A DNA stretch of 64,000 bases from an uncultured Porphyromonadaceae bacterium (GTDB taxonomy: Bacteria > Bacteroidota > Bacteroidia > Bacteroidales > Muribaculaceae): the NCBI GenBank assembly GCA_900540205.1, contig UQER01000005.1:69376-133375 (forward strand), in the 5' to 3' direction. Position numbers and translations under genes: made by a program. The notes beneath the pieces are model-generated. The model saw nothing but the letters and a program-made list of their open reading frames with translations. It ran no database searches and was not told where the DNA came from. Every line of letters starts with the position of its first letter. Position 1 is the first letter of the stretch. Shown piece by piece: positions 24,940-34,377 of the stretch.

Positions 24940-27900
24940 ATGAGTAAAAAGAAAATAATCATTCTGTCCATCCTTTGCTTGGTGCTCATAGCCGTGGCTT
25001 ACGTGTTATGGCACACTATGATGGCTCCGACACGCATAGCGTTTGTCAATTACCAGACCATCACCCTTGGACAGATTGCCAAAGCCAACGACAATTCGTT
25101 CATAAAAATTGAAGAGATTCCAATAGAGAATCTCGGAAAAGCCGGCCGGTACGACATGGTGTTCGTAAACGGCATGGGGCTGCGAATCACCGACGAGCAA
25201 CGGCAGGAGCTGATTAAAGCGGCCGAATCCGGCACCCCTGTGATAACAACAGCCGCCACCAACCCGCAGAACCAGATTGTATCGGTGGATTCTGTCGACA
25301 ATGAATTCCTGCGGCAATATCTCGTGGGAGGCAGAGCCAATTACCGCAACATGCTCCGGTATGTCAGAAAATTTATCGACGGGAAAAAACTTTTTGTTGA
25401 TACTCCCGGCGATCCCGTTATCACAACCTCCACCCTGCTCTACTACCCGTCGGAAAATGACGATTTGAATTTTTCAACCGTATCAGAGTATGAGCACTGG
25501 CTGAAAAACAACGGCAAATGGAACGAAAACGCGCCCAAAATCATCCTCACGGGACAGATGGGCGTTTCCGACAGTCTGGTAGCACATCTTGAAGCCACAG
25601 GCAATGTGGTGTATCCCGTAAATGTGATCCAGTGTTTCATTGCCGACGGCCATGCCGATTCAATCCATCCGGCCGCAATGATCAACATGGCGCACGGCCG
25701 CATGGGCGACATGGTGGTGCGTTGGCTCGAACAGACCAACATACCCCTGTTCTCCCCCGTCAACGCCAACCGCGACTTTGACGAATGGATGGCCGACAAG
25801 TCAGGCATGAACGGCGGATTCCTTTCACAAAGCATCGTCACGCCTGAAATAGACGGTGCTATCCGCCCGTACACCCTCTTTGCCCATTTCACAGGCAACG
25901 ACGGACTTCCATATGTAGAAGCCATACCGGGCCGTCTGGACGATTTCGTAGTCACGGTCAACAACTATATCTCCCTGCAGCGCAAAGCCAATAAGGATAA
26001 AAAGGTAGCAATCTTCTACTTCAAAGGCCCCGGACAGAATGCACTTGTTGCCGAAGGGATGGAGGTGGTTCCGTCGCTTTACAATCTGCTTGCGCGGTTG
26101 AAATCCGAGGGATACAACACAGGCACCCTCCCTGCCGATGCCGCTGAGCTCGGCAAGATGATTGCCGAAAAAGGGAAAGTGTTCAACAGCTATGCCGAAG
26201 GCGCGAAGGCTGATTTTGTCAAAAACAGTAACCCCCAACTCATATCAAAGGAAGAATATGACGGCTGGTGTGCAGCCTCACTGTCTGACGACATGCGCCG
26301 CCAAATTGACGCTGTCGACGGCCCGTTTCCCGGACACGGTCTGAACGACGGCGCCGGCAATGCAGCTGTCGCACGCCTTCAGTTCTGCAATATAGTCCTG
26401 ATTCCGCAGACTGCCGCCGGGCTTGGTGACGATGATTTCAAGATTATACACGGCACCGAAGCCGCGCCCCCTCACAATTATGTGGCGGCCTATCTGTGGG
26501 CGCGTCACGGGTTCAAGGCCGATGCGCTCATGCACTTCGGTGCGCATGGCTCACTTGAGTTCACCCCGCGCAAACAGGTGGCCCTCGGCAGCGCCGACTG
26601 GTCGGACCGTCTGGTAGGCACAATGCCGCATGTATATCTTTACTCCACATCCAATGTCGGAGAGGCCATGATTGCCAAGCGCCGAAGCTATGCCGGCATT
26701 GTCAATTATCTCACGCCTCCGTTCATGGAGAGCAATGTCCGCGGCATCTACAAAAATCTGTCGGACGCCATCAACGACTATAACCGCGCCACCACTCATG
26801 CCGATTCGGCGCGTACATCCGCACTGGTAAAAAAATACACTCTGGAACTCGGCATACACCGGGAGCTGCGTATTGACAGCATGAAACCATTCTCGGCCGA
26901 CGATATACTGCGTATAGAGAACTTCGCCGAAGAACTTGCCAACGAAAAAATCACCGGCGCGCTCTATGTGCTCGGCCAGCCCTATTCGTCCGACCATATC
27001 CGCTCAACTGTGGAGGCAATGACAATCGACCCCATCGCCTATAGCCTGCAGAAACTCAAAGGGGGCGACATACGCTCATGGCGCGAACGGGCACGCAGTC
27101 TGGTCAGCTCCGGCGCGCCGGTCAACGACGAGGCCATCTGCCGCATTGCAGGCATCACACCTACCGAACTGGACAGCGCACGCAACATCAATATGGCAGC
27201 CGATGGCTCGAAGGATATGCTGTCGCGTATGATGGTGATGGGGGCAATGGCACCGGCCAATCCCGGAAAAGTCTCTAAAATCTCAGAACGTCCCGCATCC
27301 CCAAAACACCCGACCATGATGCCGGGCATGTCGCCGGAAAAAGCCATCGAAATGGCCCGCAAAATGGGTGCGAGCGAGGATGACCTGAAAAAGATGAAAG
27401 AGGCCATGAAACATAAGAATGTTACGCCGGCTGCAACCTCCGGTGGTGCTCATGGACATGGGCACGGGCACGGCCATGGCTCGATGAAACGGAAAGAATA
27501 TACTGCTGCAGAGCTGGAGTTTGCAGCAGCAGTAGGTGAAGTGAAACGTACATTGCGTAACATTGACGTATACCGTGAGGAATTGGCGCATAGCCCGGAA
27601 AACGAACTGTCGTCCATTGTGAACGCCCTGAACGGAGGTTACATCTCCCCCACTTCCGGAGGTGATCCGGTGCTGAACCCTGACATCCTTCCCACCGGAC
27701 GCAACATGTTTGCAGTTAATGCCGAGGAAACCCCGTCGGCCGTAGCATGGGAAAAAGGAAAAGGCCTGGCAGACGGTACGATTACCATGTACCGCAAGGC
27801 TCATGGCGATTCAGTGCCCCGCAAAGTGAGCTACACCCTCTGGAGCAGCGAATTCATAGAGACAGAAGGTGCCACAATAGCCCAGGTGCTTTATATGCTC

Positions 27901-29193
27901 GGTGTTGAACCTGTGCGCGATCCGTTCGGACGTGTCACCGACCTCCGGTTGATTCCGTCGGAAGAACTTGGGCGCCCGCGCATCGACGTTGTCGTGCAGA
28001 CATCCGGACAGCTCCGCGACCTTGCGGCCTCACGTCTGTTCCTCATAAGCCGTGCAGTGAAAATGGCGGCGGACGCCAAGGACGACAACTACCCCAACTA
28101 TGTGGCTGAAGGCGTTGTCGAGTCGGAAAAACACCTTGTTGACCACGGTGTTTCCCCAAAAGAAGCGCGTGAACTTTCAACAGCACGCGTGTTCGGCGGC
28201 GTGAACGGCAACTACGGCAGCGGCATTCAGGAGATGGTTGAGGCCGGCGACCGCTGGGACAACGAATCGGAAATAGCCTCGGCATATCTCAACAACATGG
28301 GTGCCATCTACGGAAGCGAGGAGGACTGGGAAAAGATGCGCGAGCATGCCTTCGAGGCAGCACTGACACGTACCGATGTGGTAGTACAACCACGTCAGAG
28401 CAACACCTGGGGCGCCCTCAGCCTCGACCACGTATATGAATTCATGGGAGGAATGAATCTGGCGGTGCGCAATGTCACCGGCAAGGAGCCCGATGCCTAT
28501 CTGAGCGACTACCGCAACCGCAACAACGCGCGCATGCAGGAAGTCAAGGAAGCCATCGGTGTTGAAAGCCGCACAACGATTCTCAATCCGCAATACATCA
28601 AGGAGAAAATGAAGGGTGGCGCCGGCGATGCATCGTTCTTTGCCGACATAACCCGCAACACCTACGGATGGAACGTGATGAAACCTGAGGCCATCGACGA
28701 TGAACTGTGGAACGACATATATGCCACCTATATCGCCGACAAAAACAATCTCGGACTGAAGGAATACTTCAAGTCTGTGAATCCGGCGGCAATCCAGGAG
28801 ATGACCGCCGTGATGCTTGAGACTGTGCGGAAAGGGATGTGGAATGCCACTCCCGAACAGGTGGCGGCCATTGCCGAACTGCATACGGAGGTAGTGAATG
28901 AATCGGGAGCGGCCTGCTCTTCGTTCGTGTGCGACAATCCCAAACTCCGCGAGTTCATATCCTCCAAAGTGTCACGCGAAGCCGCCTCAAACTACAATCA
29001 GTCGGTGGCACTGGTAAGAGCCGAAAACATCAGCGCCGACAACGACGGAATGGTGATGAAACGTGACGAACTGAACGCCACCGAAACCACCGTCAACCGC
29101 ATCAACGGCGTTCTTGTGGGCATCGCGGTTCTTGTCGCTGTAATCGGGCTGGTGTTCCTTATCCGTCGCAGACGCAACAAGAACGAAGAATAA
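24940..29193 (+). CDS. hmuS: CobN-type chelatase family protein HmuS (heme iron release)
   Basis: 1417 aa, the size and pattern of CobN/BchH-type chelatase large subunits. An N-terminal membrane anchor (about 6-25) and a C-terminal span (about 1385-1407, then RRRRNKNEE) suggest it is held at the membrane with the bulk outside the cytoplasm. Family blocks include VAIFYFKGPGQNALVAEGMEVVPSL, VRDPFGRVTDL, HFGAHGSLEFTP and RVFGGVNGNYGSGIQEMVEAGDRW. HmuS of the hmu operon is reported to remove iron from heme anaerobically. An unusual Met-rich then His-rich insert (about 790-850) contains five His alternating with Gly at 838-846. It starts nine bases after the hmuR stop. Confidence 0.87.
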   Translation: MSKKKIIILSILCLVLIAVAYVLWHTMMAPTRIAFVNYQTITLGQIAKANDNSFIKIEEIPIENLGKAGRYDMVFVNGMGLRITDEQRQELIKAAESGTPVITTAATNPQNQIVSVDSVDNEFLRQYLVGGRANYRNMLRYVRKFIDGKKLFVDTPGDPVITTSTLLYYPSENDDLNFSTVSEYEHWLKNNGKWNENAPKIILTGQMGVSDSLVAHLEATGNVVYPVNVIQCFIADGHADSIHPAAMINMAHGRMGDMVVRWLEQTNIPLFSPVNANRDFDEWMADKSGMNGGFLSQSIVTPEIDGAIRPYTLFAHFTGNDGLPYVEAIPGRLDDFVVTVNNYISLQRKANKDKKVAIFYFKGPGQNALVAEGMEVVPSLYNLLARLKSEGYNTGTLPADAAELGKMIAEKGKVFNSYAEGAKADFVKNSNPQLISKEEYDGWCAASLSDDMRRQIDAVDGPFPGHGLNDGAGNAAVARLQFCNIVLIPQTAAGLGDDDFKIIHGTEAAPPHNYVAAYLWARHGFKADALMHFGAHGSLEFTPRKQVALGSADWSDRLVGTMPHVYLYSTSNVGEAMIAKRRSYAGIVNYLTPPFMESNVRGIYKNLSDAINDYNRATTHADSARTSALVKKYTLELGIHRELRIDSMKPFSADDILRIENFAEELANEKITGALYVLGQPYSSDHIRSTVEAMTIDPIAYSLQKLKGGDIRSWRERARSLVSSGAPVNDEAICRIAGITPTELDSARNINMAADGSKDMLSRMMVMGAMAPANPGKVSKISERPASPKHPTMMPGMSPEKAIEMARKMGASEDDLKKMKEAMKHKNVTPAATSGGAHGHGHGHGHGSMKRKEYTAAELEFAAAVGEVKRTLRNIDVYREELAHSPENELSSIVNALNGGYISPTSGGDPVLNPDILPTGRNMFAVNAEETPSAVAWEKGKGLADGTITMYRKAHGDSVPRKVSYTLWSSEFIETEGATIAQVLYMLGVEPVRDPFGRVTDLRLIPSEELGRPRIDVVVQTSGQLRDLAASRLFLISRAVKMAADAKDDNYPNYVAEGVVESEKHLVDHGVSPKEARELSTARVFGGVNGNYGSGIQEMVEAGDRWDNESEIASAYLNNMGAIYGSEEDWEKMREHAFEAALTRTDVVVQPRQSNTWGALSLDHVYEFMGGMNLAVRNVTGKEPDAYLSDYRNRNNARMQEVKEAIGVESRTTILNPQYIKEKMKGGAGDASFFADITRNTYGWNVMKPEAIDDELWNDIYATYIADKNNLGLKEYFKSVNPAAIQEMTAVMLETVRKGMWNATPEQVAAIAELHTEVVNESGAACSSFVCDNPKLREFISSKVSREAASNYNQSVALVRAENISADNDGMVMKRDELNATETTVNRINGVLVGIAVLVAVIGLVFLIRRRRNKNEE

Positions 29194-29217
29194 ATAAATG
29201 ACAACATATACCGCTTA

Positions 29218-29913
29218 ATGGAATTAGTGATAATCCTGATAATGGTGATGGTCGGCTTCAGTTTCGCGCTGAAGCTGACCTGCCACAATCTGCGCGGTCG
29301 ATTGATTTTGTGTGCTCTGGCGGCTGCCTTCCTGCTGCTCACATGTGAGTCGGCCATATCGCAGTCAAAGACCCAGATTGCCGATTGGCTCGGGCAACCC
29401 GACCTGATGCTTGACACGTCGGTATGGCTCACCATAGATGTGGCGTTTCAGATATGCTTCTGTGTGTTTTATGCCAAGCGGCAGGGTGCTCCCCTCACCC
29501 GTTTCGAGTCAGCTGCCTACCAGATCTGCCTCTGGTTTCCCGGCATACTGATATTTCCGGTGCTGTTCGCAGCCCTTACCGAGCTGATATTCTCTCTGCC
29601 CGGCACGGATTTCAATCTCATCGGTCGGGGGGCTGCCATTGCCGTGGTGGTGCTGTTTCCCATGGTGTCATACGGTCTGGGATGGCTTATCCCTGAAAAG
29701 GAGATACGGCTTGAGCTGCTGTTCATGATCAATCTGCTCATTGCTGCCCTCGGCATTGTGGCCACAGTAAACGGACGCACGGCTGCCACTGGAACCAATC
29801 ATGTGGAATGGACTGCCCTTGCCGGAGTGTTTGCCATACTCATAACCGGAGCAATAGCCGGAATGGCCTGCAATAAATATATCACCGACAAAAAAATCTC
29901 AAAACTGAAATGA
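29218..29913 (+). CDS. hmuT: Integral membrane protein of the hmu operon (HmuT-like)
   Basis: 231 aa with about seven hydrophobic helices and no clear soluble domain. No sequence motif that I recognise; the name rests on its place between hmuS and the MotA/TolQ/ExbB-type gene, where P. gingivalis-type operons have HmuT. Probably a membrane partner of the HmuS-proton-channel complex. Its stop overlaps the next ATG (ATGA at 29910-29913). Confidence 0.7.
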   Translation: MELVIILIMVMVGFSFALKLTCHNLRGRLILCALAAAFLLLTCESAISQSKTQIADWLGQPDLMLDTSVWLTIDVAFQICFCVFYAKRQGAPLTRFESAAYQICLWFPGILIFPVLFAALTELIFSLPGTDFNLIGRGAAIAVVVLFPMVSYGLGWLIPEKEIRLELLFMINLLIAALGIVATVNGRTAATGTNHVEWTALAGVFAILITGAIAGMACNKYITDKKISKLK

Positions 29914-30515
29914 ATACAATTTCCAACATCCTTTACTGGATTTCAACCGGACTGCTTGTACCGGTGATTGTGCTTCTAATCTTCTTTTTTGTGCATGCTC
30001 TCATTCTGATCGGAGCCTTTTTCGGACAATACCTGAACCAGAAGAGAACTGCCACGAAATTCTACGACCGCATCAGGAACCTGACACCCGCCACGTTGCC
30101 GGAATTCACCGCATCTCTCCCCGAGACACCTGCATCCATCACTATGGCGTATGCAAAAAAAATCATAGGCGAGCGAGGCAACAATGCGAAAATCGAGCTG
30201 CTCCTTGCCGAATACGAAATTGAGGCGGACAAGAATATAGCCACCTCAAAGGTGCTCACCAAAATGGGTCCCATCCTTGGTCTGATGGGCACACTTATCC
30301 CTATGGGCCCGGCACTCGTCGGACTGGCTTCAGGCGACATAGCCTCAATGGCCTACAACATGCAGGTTGCATTCGCCACCACTGTTGTCGGACTGGTGGT
30401 GAGCGGCATCGGCTTCCTTACCCAGCAGGTGAAGGAACGCTGGGCCATCAGCAGCCTCACCATTCTGGAATATCTTGCCGACGTTGTGAAACAATCTGAA
30501 ACCCCTACCCTATGA
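29910..30515 (+). CDS. hmuU: MotA/TolQ/ExbB-type proton channel protein (HmuU-like)
   Basis: 201 aa. A first membrane span (about 8-38), a cytoplasmic stretch, and two further spans (about 112-130 and 148-172) in the MotA/TolQ/ExbB arrangement. The signature MGPILGLMGTLIPMGPALVGLASGD and AFATTVVGLVVSGIGFL match the family. Such proteins couple proton flow to work at the envelope; here they likely energise HmuS or heme transport. Overlaps both neighbours by four bases. Confidence 0.85.
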   Translation: MNTISNILYWISTGLLVPVIVLLIFFFVHALILIGAFFGQYLNQKRTATKFYDRIRNLTPATLPEFTASLPETPASITMAYAKKIIGERGNNAKIELLLAEYEIEADKNIATSKVLTKMGPILGLMGTLIPMGPALVGLASGDIASMAYNMQVAFATTVVGLVVSGIGFLTQQVKERWAISSLTILEYLADVVKQSETPTL

Positions 30516-30841
30516 GACGCCGTTCACTTCTGAGACGCAGCGAGGACAACGACCCGATGAGCGTGGTCAGCAACCTCTTTGACGTGGCCATGGTGTTTGC
30601 CGTGGCACTAATGGTGGCTCTGGTAAGCCGTTACAACATGACTGAAATGTTCTCACAGGAGGATTTCACAATGGTGAAGAACCCCGGTAAAGAGAATATG
30701 GAGATCATAACCAAGGAGGGCGAGAAAATAAACCGGTACACCCCCTCTGAGGACTCCGATCCCTCCTCCAACAAAGGGAAACGCGTCGGCGTAGCCTACG
30801 AACTGGAGAACGGCGACATTATCTATGTGCCGGAGAACTGA
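30512..30841 (+). CDS. hmuV: DUF2149 protein (HmuV-like), ExbD/MotB-type partner
   Basis: 109 aa: a basic N-terminus (RRRSLLRRSEDNDPMSVVSNLFDVAMVFAVALMVALV) with one membrane span at about 21-40, then a periplasmic tail ending VAYELENGDIIYVPE. This is the DUF2149 pattern found next to MotA/TolQ-type channels and CobN-type proteins. One transmembrane span with a possible proton-relay Asp (Asp24) resembles ExbD/TolR. Last gene of the hmu operon. Confidence 0.85.
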   Translation: MRRRSLLRRSEDNDPMSVVSNLFDVAMVFAVALMVALVSRYNMTEMFSQEDFTMVKNPGKENMEIITKEGEKINRYTPSEDSDPSSNKGKRVGVAYELENGDIIYVPEN

Positions 30842-30849
30842 AAAATAGC

Positions 30850-30857
30850 TAACTTTG
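30850..30857 (+). promoter_or_regulatory. -7 promoter box of the EamA transporter gene
   Basis: TAACTTTG matches TAnnTTTG, with TGTG at 30826-30829 at a 20-base spacing. It predicts a leader of about 95 bases. Confidence 0.5.
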
Positions 30858-30870
30858 CAGTCCCGTAACC

Positions 30871-30928
30871 GATGTTGCAAAACCTCTTAACAAACACGAA
30901 AGGTAGGGATACCGATTTCTGCAACATC
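30871..30928 (+). promoter_or_regulatory. Leader inverted repeat before the EamA transporter
   Basis: GATGTTGCA (30871-30879) and TGCAACATC (30920-30928) are perfect reverse complements separated by 40 bases, and CTTTTT follows the second arm. The loop holds GGTAGGGATACC. It sits inside the predicted leader, so it could be an attenuator or ligand-sensing structure; no known riboswitch class was recognised. Confidence 0.35.
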
Positions 30929-30957
30929 CTTTTTCACTCATCAGGACTACAAAGTAA

Positions 30958-31839
30958 ATGTGGATACTTTTAGCTATCGTCTCAGCCCTCTGTCTGGGCT
31001 TCTATGACATCTCCAAAAAGCTCTCCCTGCGTTCAAACAATGTGCTGATGGTTTTGATGCTCAACACATTGTTCTGCAGCCTCTTCATGCTGCCTGTGCT
31101 AATAGGCGGCATAACGGCCGGCAACTTCGGCATGGACAACTCCATCGAGGGGCATGCGAAAATATTATTGAAATCGCTGATTGTGCTTAGCTCGTGGCTG
31201 CTTGGCTATTTCAGCATCAAACACCTTCCGCTCACCATTGCGGGGCCGGTCAATGCATCGCGCCCCGTCATGGTGCTTGTGGGGGCGCTTGTTGTTTTCG
31301 GAGAGCGGCTGAACGCTCTCCAATGGTGCGGCGTAATCCTCGGATTCGCGTCACTGTTTTTCATAAGCCGCATCGGCGTCAGGGAGGGTTTCTCGTTCCG
31401 CCGCAGCAAATGGCTCTGGATGGCAATCGGAGCGGCAGTCATGGGCGCCGTGAGCGCACTCTACGACAAATATCTGCTACGCAGTTACGCACCGCTCGAA
31501 GTGCAGGCCTGGTATTCGCTCTATCAGCTCATAATCATGGGAATTGTGACAGGGCTTCTGCTTAAAAGCCAGCGGCATCCCACACCGTTCAAATGGAAAT
31601 GGAGCATCCCGCTCATTTCCCTTTTTCTTACAGTGGCCGACATAGCATATTTCTATGCGTTGTCGCAGCCCGGCTCGATGATTGCCGTCGTGTCAATGAT
31701 CAGACGCGGAAGCGTGATCGTCACATTCTTCTACGGCGTGCTGATGCTCAAAGAGCATGATGTCAAAGCCAAGATGATTGACCTCGCCATTCTGCTCGCA
31801 GGTCTTATTCTGCTCGTAATAGGTTCGGCCGATGACTGA
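30958..31839 (+). CDS. EamA-family (DMT) membrane transporter
   Basis: 293 aa with about ten predicted transmembrane helices in two similar halves, the EamA arrangement. The first half ends near PLTIAGPVNASRPVMVLVGALVVFGERLNALQWCGVILGFASL, the second near GSMIAVVSMIRRGSVIVTFFYGVLMLKEHDVKAKMIDLAILLAGL; the paired P..NASRP / S.IRRGS and ...GERL / LKEHD motifs show the duplication. Members export small metabolites or amino acids; the substrate cannot be told. It has its own promoter and structured leader, and ends convergent to feoAB with 34 bases between stops. Confidence 0.85.
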   Translation: MWILLAIVSALCLGFYDISKKLSLRSNNVLMVLMLNTLFCSLFMLPVLIGGITAGNFGMDNSIEGHAKILLKSLIVLSSWLLGYFSIKHLPLTIAGPVNASRPVMVLVGALVVFGERLNALQWCGVILGFASLFFISRIGVREGFSFRRSKWLWMAIGAAVMGAVSALYDKYLLRSYAPLEVQAWYSLYQLIIMGIVTGLLLKSQRHPTPFKWKWSIPLISLFLTVADIAYFYALSQPGSMIAVVSMIRRGSVIVTFFYGVLMLKEHDVKAKMIDLAILLAGLILLVIGSADD

Positions 31840-31873
31840 CGGTTCCCCTTTTAATCTGTTGCGTGCAGGCAAA

Positions 31874-34345
31874 TCAGAACAGCAACGCAAGACGGTAGGC
31901 AACAAAAGCCAACACCCAAGCCACTGCCGTGTTATACAGAATAGAGAACAATCCGTAGCGCCACGACCGTGTTTCCTTTACGATAGCTACGATAGTTGCG
32001 AAACACGGGCAGTAAAGAAGGATAAAAATCATGAAACTTAAGGCCGTCGCCGTATCGAAATCGGGCTTGTCGGCACCTACCAGCGGTTGGGTAAGTCTGG
32101 CAGAAAGGGTCTGGTCCGTAGCCTCTTCGTCACCGGTGTAAAGCACTCCGAGAGTAGACACTACAATCTCCTTTGCCGGCAGACCGGCCACGGCGGCCAC
32201 CGTGGCGCGCCATGAAAAACCGAGAGGCGCAAGCGCAGGATTCACAGCCTTTCCTATCATTTCCAGATATGAATCCCTTTCAGGGTCTATCTCATTGCTC
32301 TCAGCAATGTTCTCCGCCTGCACATCTTTGGCAGACTCATCCCGCAGCGGGAAGAAATTCAATGCCCACACAATGACAGAGGAAAGCAGGATGATGCCAC
32401 CCATCTTGTTGAGATACTGCTTCCCTTTTGCCCACATATGACGCAAGGATGTTTTGAACGTCGGGACCCTATAAGGGGGCAATTCCATCACGAACGGTGT
32501 CTCATCGCGTTTGAAGAACACTTTACGCAAAAGTCTGGCGGTAAACACGGCCACGAGCACACCGAGCGCATACATGGACAGAAACACCAGCGCGGCATGT
32601 GAACTGAAGAATGTGCCGATCAGCAACACAAACACCGGCAGGCGCGCGGAGCAGGACATGAACGGGGTGATAAGCACAGTAATAGCCTTGCTCGATTTGC
32701 TTTCGATGGTGCGCGCGGCGATCACAGCAGGCACATTGCAGCCGAATCCCATTACCAACGGAATGAACGACTTGCCGTGCAATCCTATGCGATGCATCAT
32801 GCGGTCCATGATGAATGCAGCCCTGGCCATATATCCGGAGTCCTCCATGAATGATATGAAGAAAAACAGAATCAGGATATTGGGCAGGAACACTATCACA
32901 CCGCCGACACCGCCTATCACGCCGTTGGCAAGCAGATCCTTAAGCACACCGTCGGGCATATATCTGTTTACAATCCCCGCAAGCCAGTCAACACCCGACT
33001 CTATCCACCCCATCGGATAGCCGCCAATATAAAACGTGGCCCAAAACACAAACAGCATGACAGCGAGAAACAGCGGAAATCCGAACAGACGGTTCGTTAC
33101 AAGTGCATCTATCATCTTGGTAGTATCTGCCACTGACTTCCGGCCGGATTTCTGCAGGGTTTCGGCCAATGCGCCGGATATGAAGCCGTACTTCTCGCCG
33201 GCGATAAGCGAAGGCACATCCTCCTGAGGGTGTTTCTTGGCCAATGACGCCAGTTCACGGTCACGTATCTCCAAGATAGCGGCTCCGCCCGGCACACCGT
33301 CGAGCGCCTGCTCGGCCTCCTTGTCCTCCTCCATCAGTTTGATGGCGAGATATCGGGGGGAATAGTGCCTGTTGATGTGCGGATCGGCCTTGATGGCGTT
33401 CTTCACGTCTGTTATCGCCTCCTCGAAATCGGGACCGAGAGGCACATGGATGTGTCGCACAGCTTCGTTGCGACGGTCGTACACGGAAATAACCGTATCA
33501 AACAGCCGACCGATACCTTCGCCTGTACGGCTCACCGTCGGGACAATCGGGACACCGATCATCTTGCCCAATGCATCGAAATCAAGTTCAAATCCGGAAG
33601 CTCTCATCTCGTCGAACATGTTCAGGGCAATGACCATAGGGAGGTCCATGTCAATGAGTTCGGTGGTGAGATACAGGTTGCGTTCCAGATTCGAGCCATC
33701 CACCACATTGACAATGATGTCCGGGTTATTGTCGCGAAGATAACGGCGCACAAACAGTTCCTCCGGGCTGTAGGCCGACAGGGAATAGGTGCCGGGAAGA
33801 TCAACGATATTGAACGTGTACCCTCCGTACTTGAAAACACCGGTCTTTGAATCGACTGTAACGCCGCTGTAGTTGCCGACATGCTCCTGTGCCCCGGACG
33901 CCACATTGAAAAGCGACGTTTTGCCACAGTTGGGATTGCCGATAAGTGCCACGTTGATGATATGGCGGCTCCCTTCGTAAGCCTTGCGGCTCGCATCGTC
34001 GGGCTGAGCAACGGGCATCTGCTGTTTCCGGTCCGCATCACGGATGGAGCCGTTCTTATCCATCTCCTGCTGTCCGGTTGCCGGTGGCAACTGGATGTCA
34101 GAGAAATCGGGGGCGTCATTGCCCACAGGAAGAATCTCTATCATGGAAGCCTCACTGCGGCGCAACGACACTTCATAGCCCATCAGACTATACTTCACCG
34201 GGTCGCGCATCGGGGCCGAAAGGATGGCGGATATCTTACGGCCTCTCACGAAACCCATTTCCATCACTCTTTTACGGAACGCTCCGTGGCCGAACACTTT
34301 TACTATGACTCCCGATTCACCGGTTTTCAGTTCTGACAGACGCAT
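31874..34345 (-). CDS. feoB: Ferrous iron transporter, FeoA-FeoB fusion
   Basis: 823 aa from the ATG at 34345 (an in-frame TTG lies two codons earlier). Residues about 1-72 are a FeoA SH3-like domain (LSELKTGESGVIVKV...MEMGFVRG). After a linker, the FeoB G-domain starts near 128 with G1 GNPNCGKTS, G2/switch YSGVTVDSKTG, G3 DLPG and G4 NMFD. The membrane part carries the Cys-containing Fe2+ gates (GFGCNVPAVIAARTI and FMSCSARLPVF) and final helices. It imports Fe2+ using GTP. It lies 32 bases downstream of nrdJ on the same strand, so the two may be co-transcribed. Confidence 0.95.
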   Translation of the reverse strand: MRLSELKTGESGVIVKVFGHGAFRKRVMEMGFVRGRKISAILSAPMRDPVKYSLMGYEVSLRRSEASMIEILPVGNDAPDFSDIQLPPATGQQEMDKNGSIRDADRKQQMPVAQPDDASRKAYEGSRHIINVALIGNPNCGKTSLFNVASGAQEHVGNYSGVTVDSKTGVFKYGGYTFNIVDLPGTYSLSAYSPEELFVRRYLRDNNPDIIVNVVDGSNLERNLYLTTELIDMDLPMVIALNMFDEMRASGFELDFDALGKMIGVPIVPTVSRTGEGIGRLFDTVISVYDRRNEAVRHIHVPLGPDFEEAITDVKNAIKADPHINRHYSPRYLAIKLMEEDKEAEQALDGVPGGAAILEIRDRELASLAKKHPQEDVPSLIAGEKYGFISGALAETLQKSGRKSVADTTKMIDALVTNRLFGFPLFLAVMLFVFWATFYIGGYPMGWIESGVDWLAGIVNRYMPDGVLKDLLANGVIGGVGGVIVFLPNILILFFFISFMEDSGYMARAAFIMDRMMHRIGLHGKSFIPLVMGFGCNVPAVIAARTIESKSSKAITVLITPFMSCSARLPVFVLLIGTFFSSHAALVFLSMYALGVLVAVFTARLLRKVFFKRDETPFVMELPPYRVPTFKTSLRHMWAKGKQYLNKMGGIILLSSVIVWALNFFPLRDESAKDVQAENIAESNEIDPERDSYLEMIGKAVNPALAPLGFSWRATVAAVAGLPAKEIVVSTLGVLYTGDEEATDQTLSARLTQPLVGADKPDFDTATALSFMIFILLYCPCFATIVAIVKETRSWRYGLFSILYNTAVAWVLAFVAYRLALLF

Positions 34346-34377
34346 ATGCAATTTTGCTATAAATCAATTACCCGACA

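Noticed and set aside
22949..29193. Vitamin B12 uptake (BtuB) and cobalt chelatase (CobN) reading of this pair
   Set aside because: The membrane anchors on the chelatase, the FRAP/NPDL receptor and the MotA/TolQ-DUF2149 genes that follow match the hmu heme operon better; no cobalamin synthesis genes are nearby.
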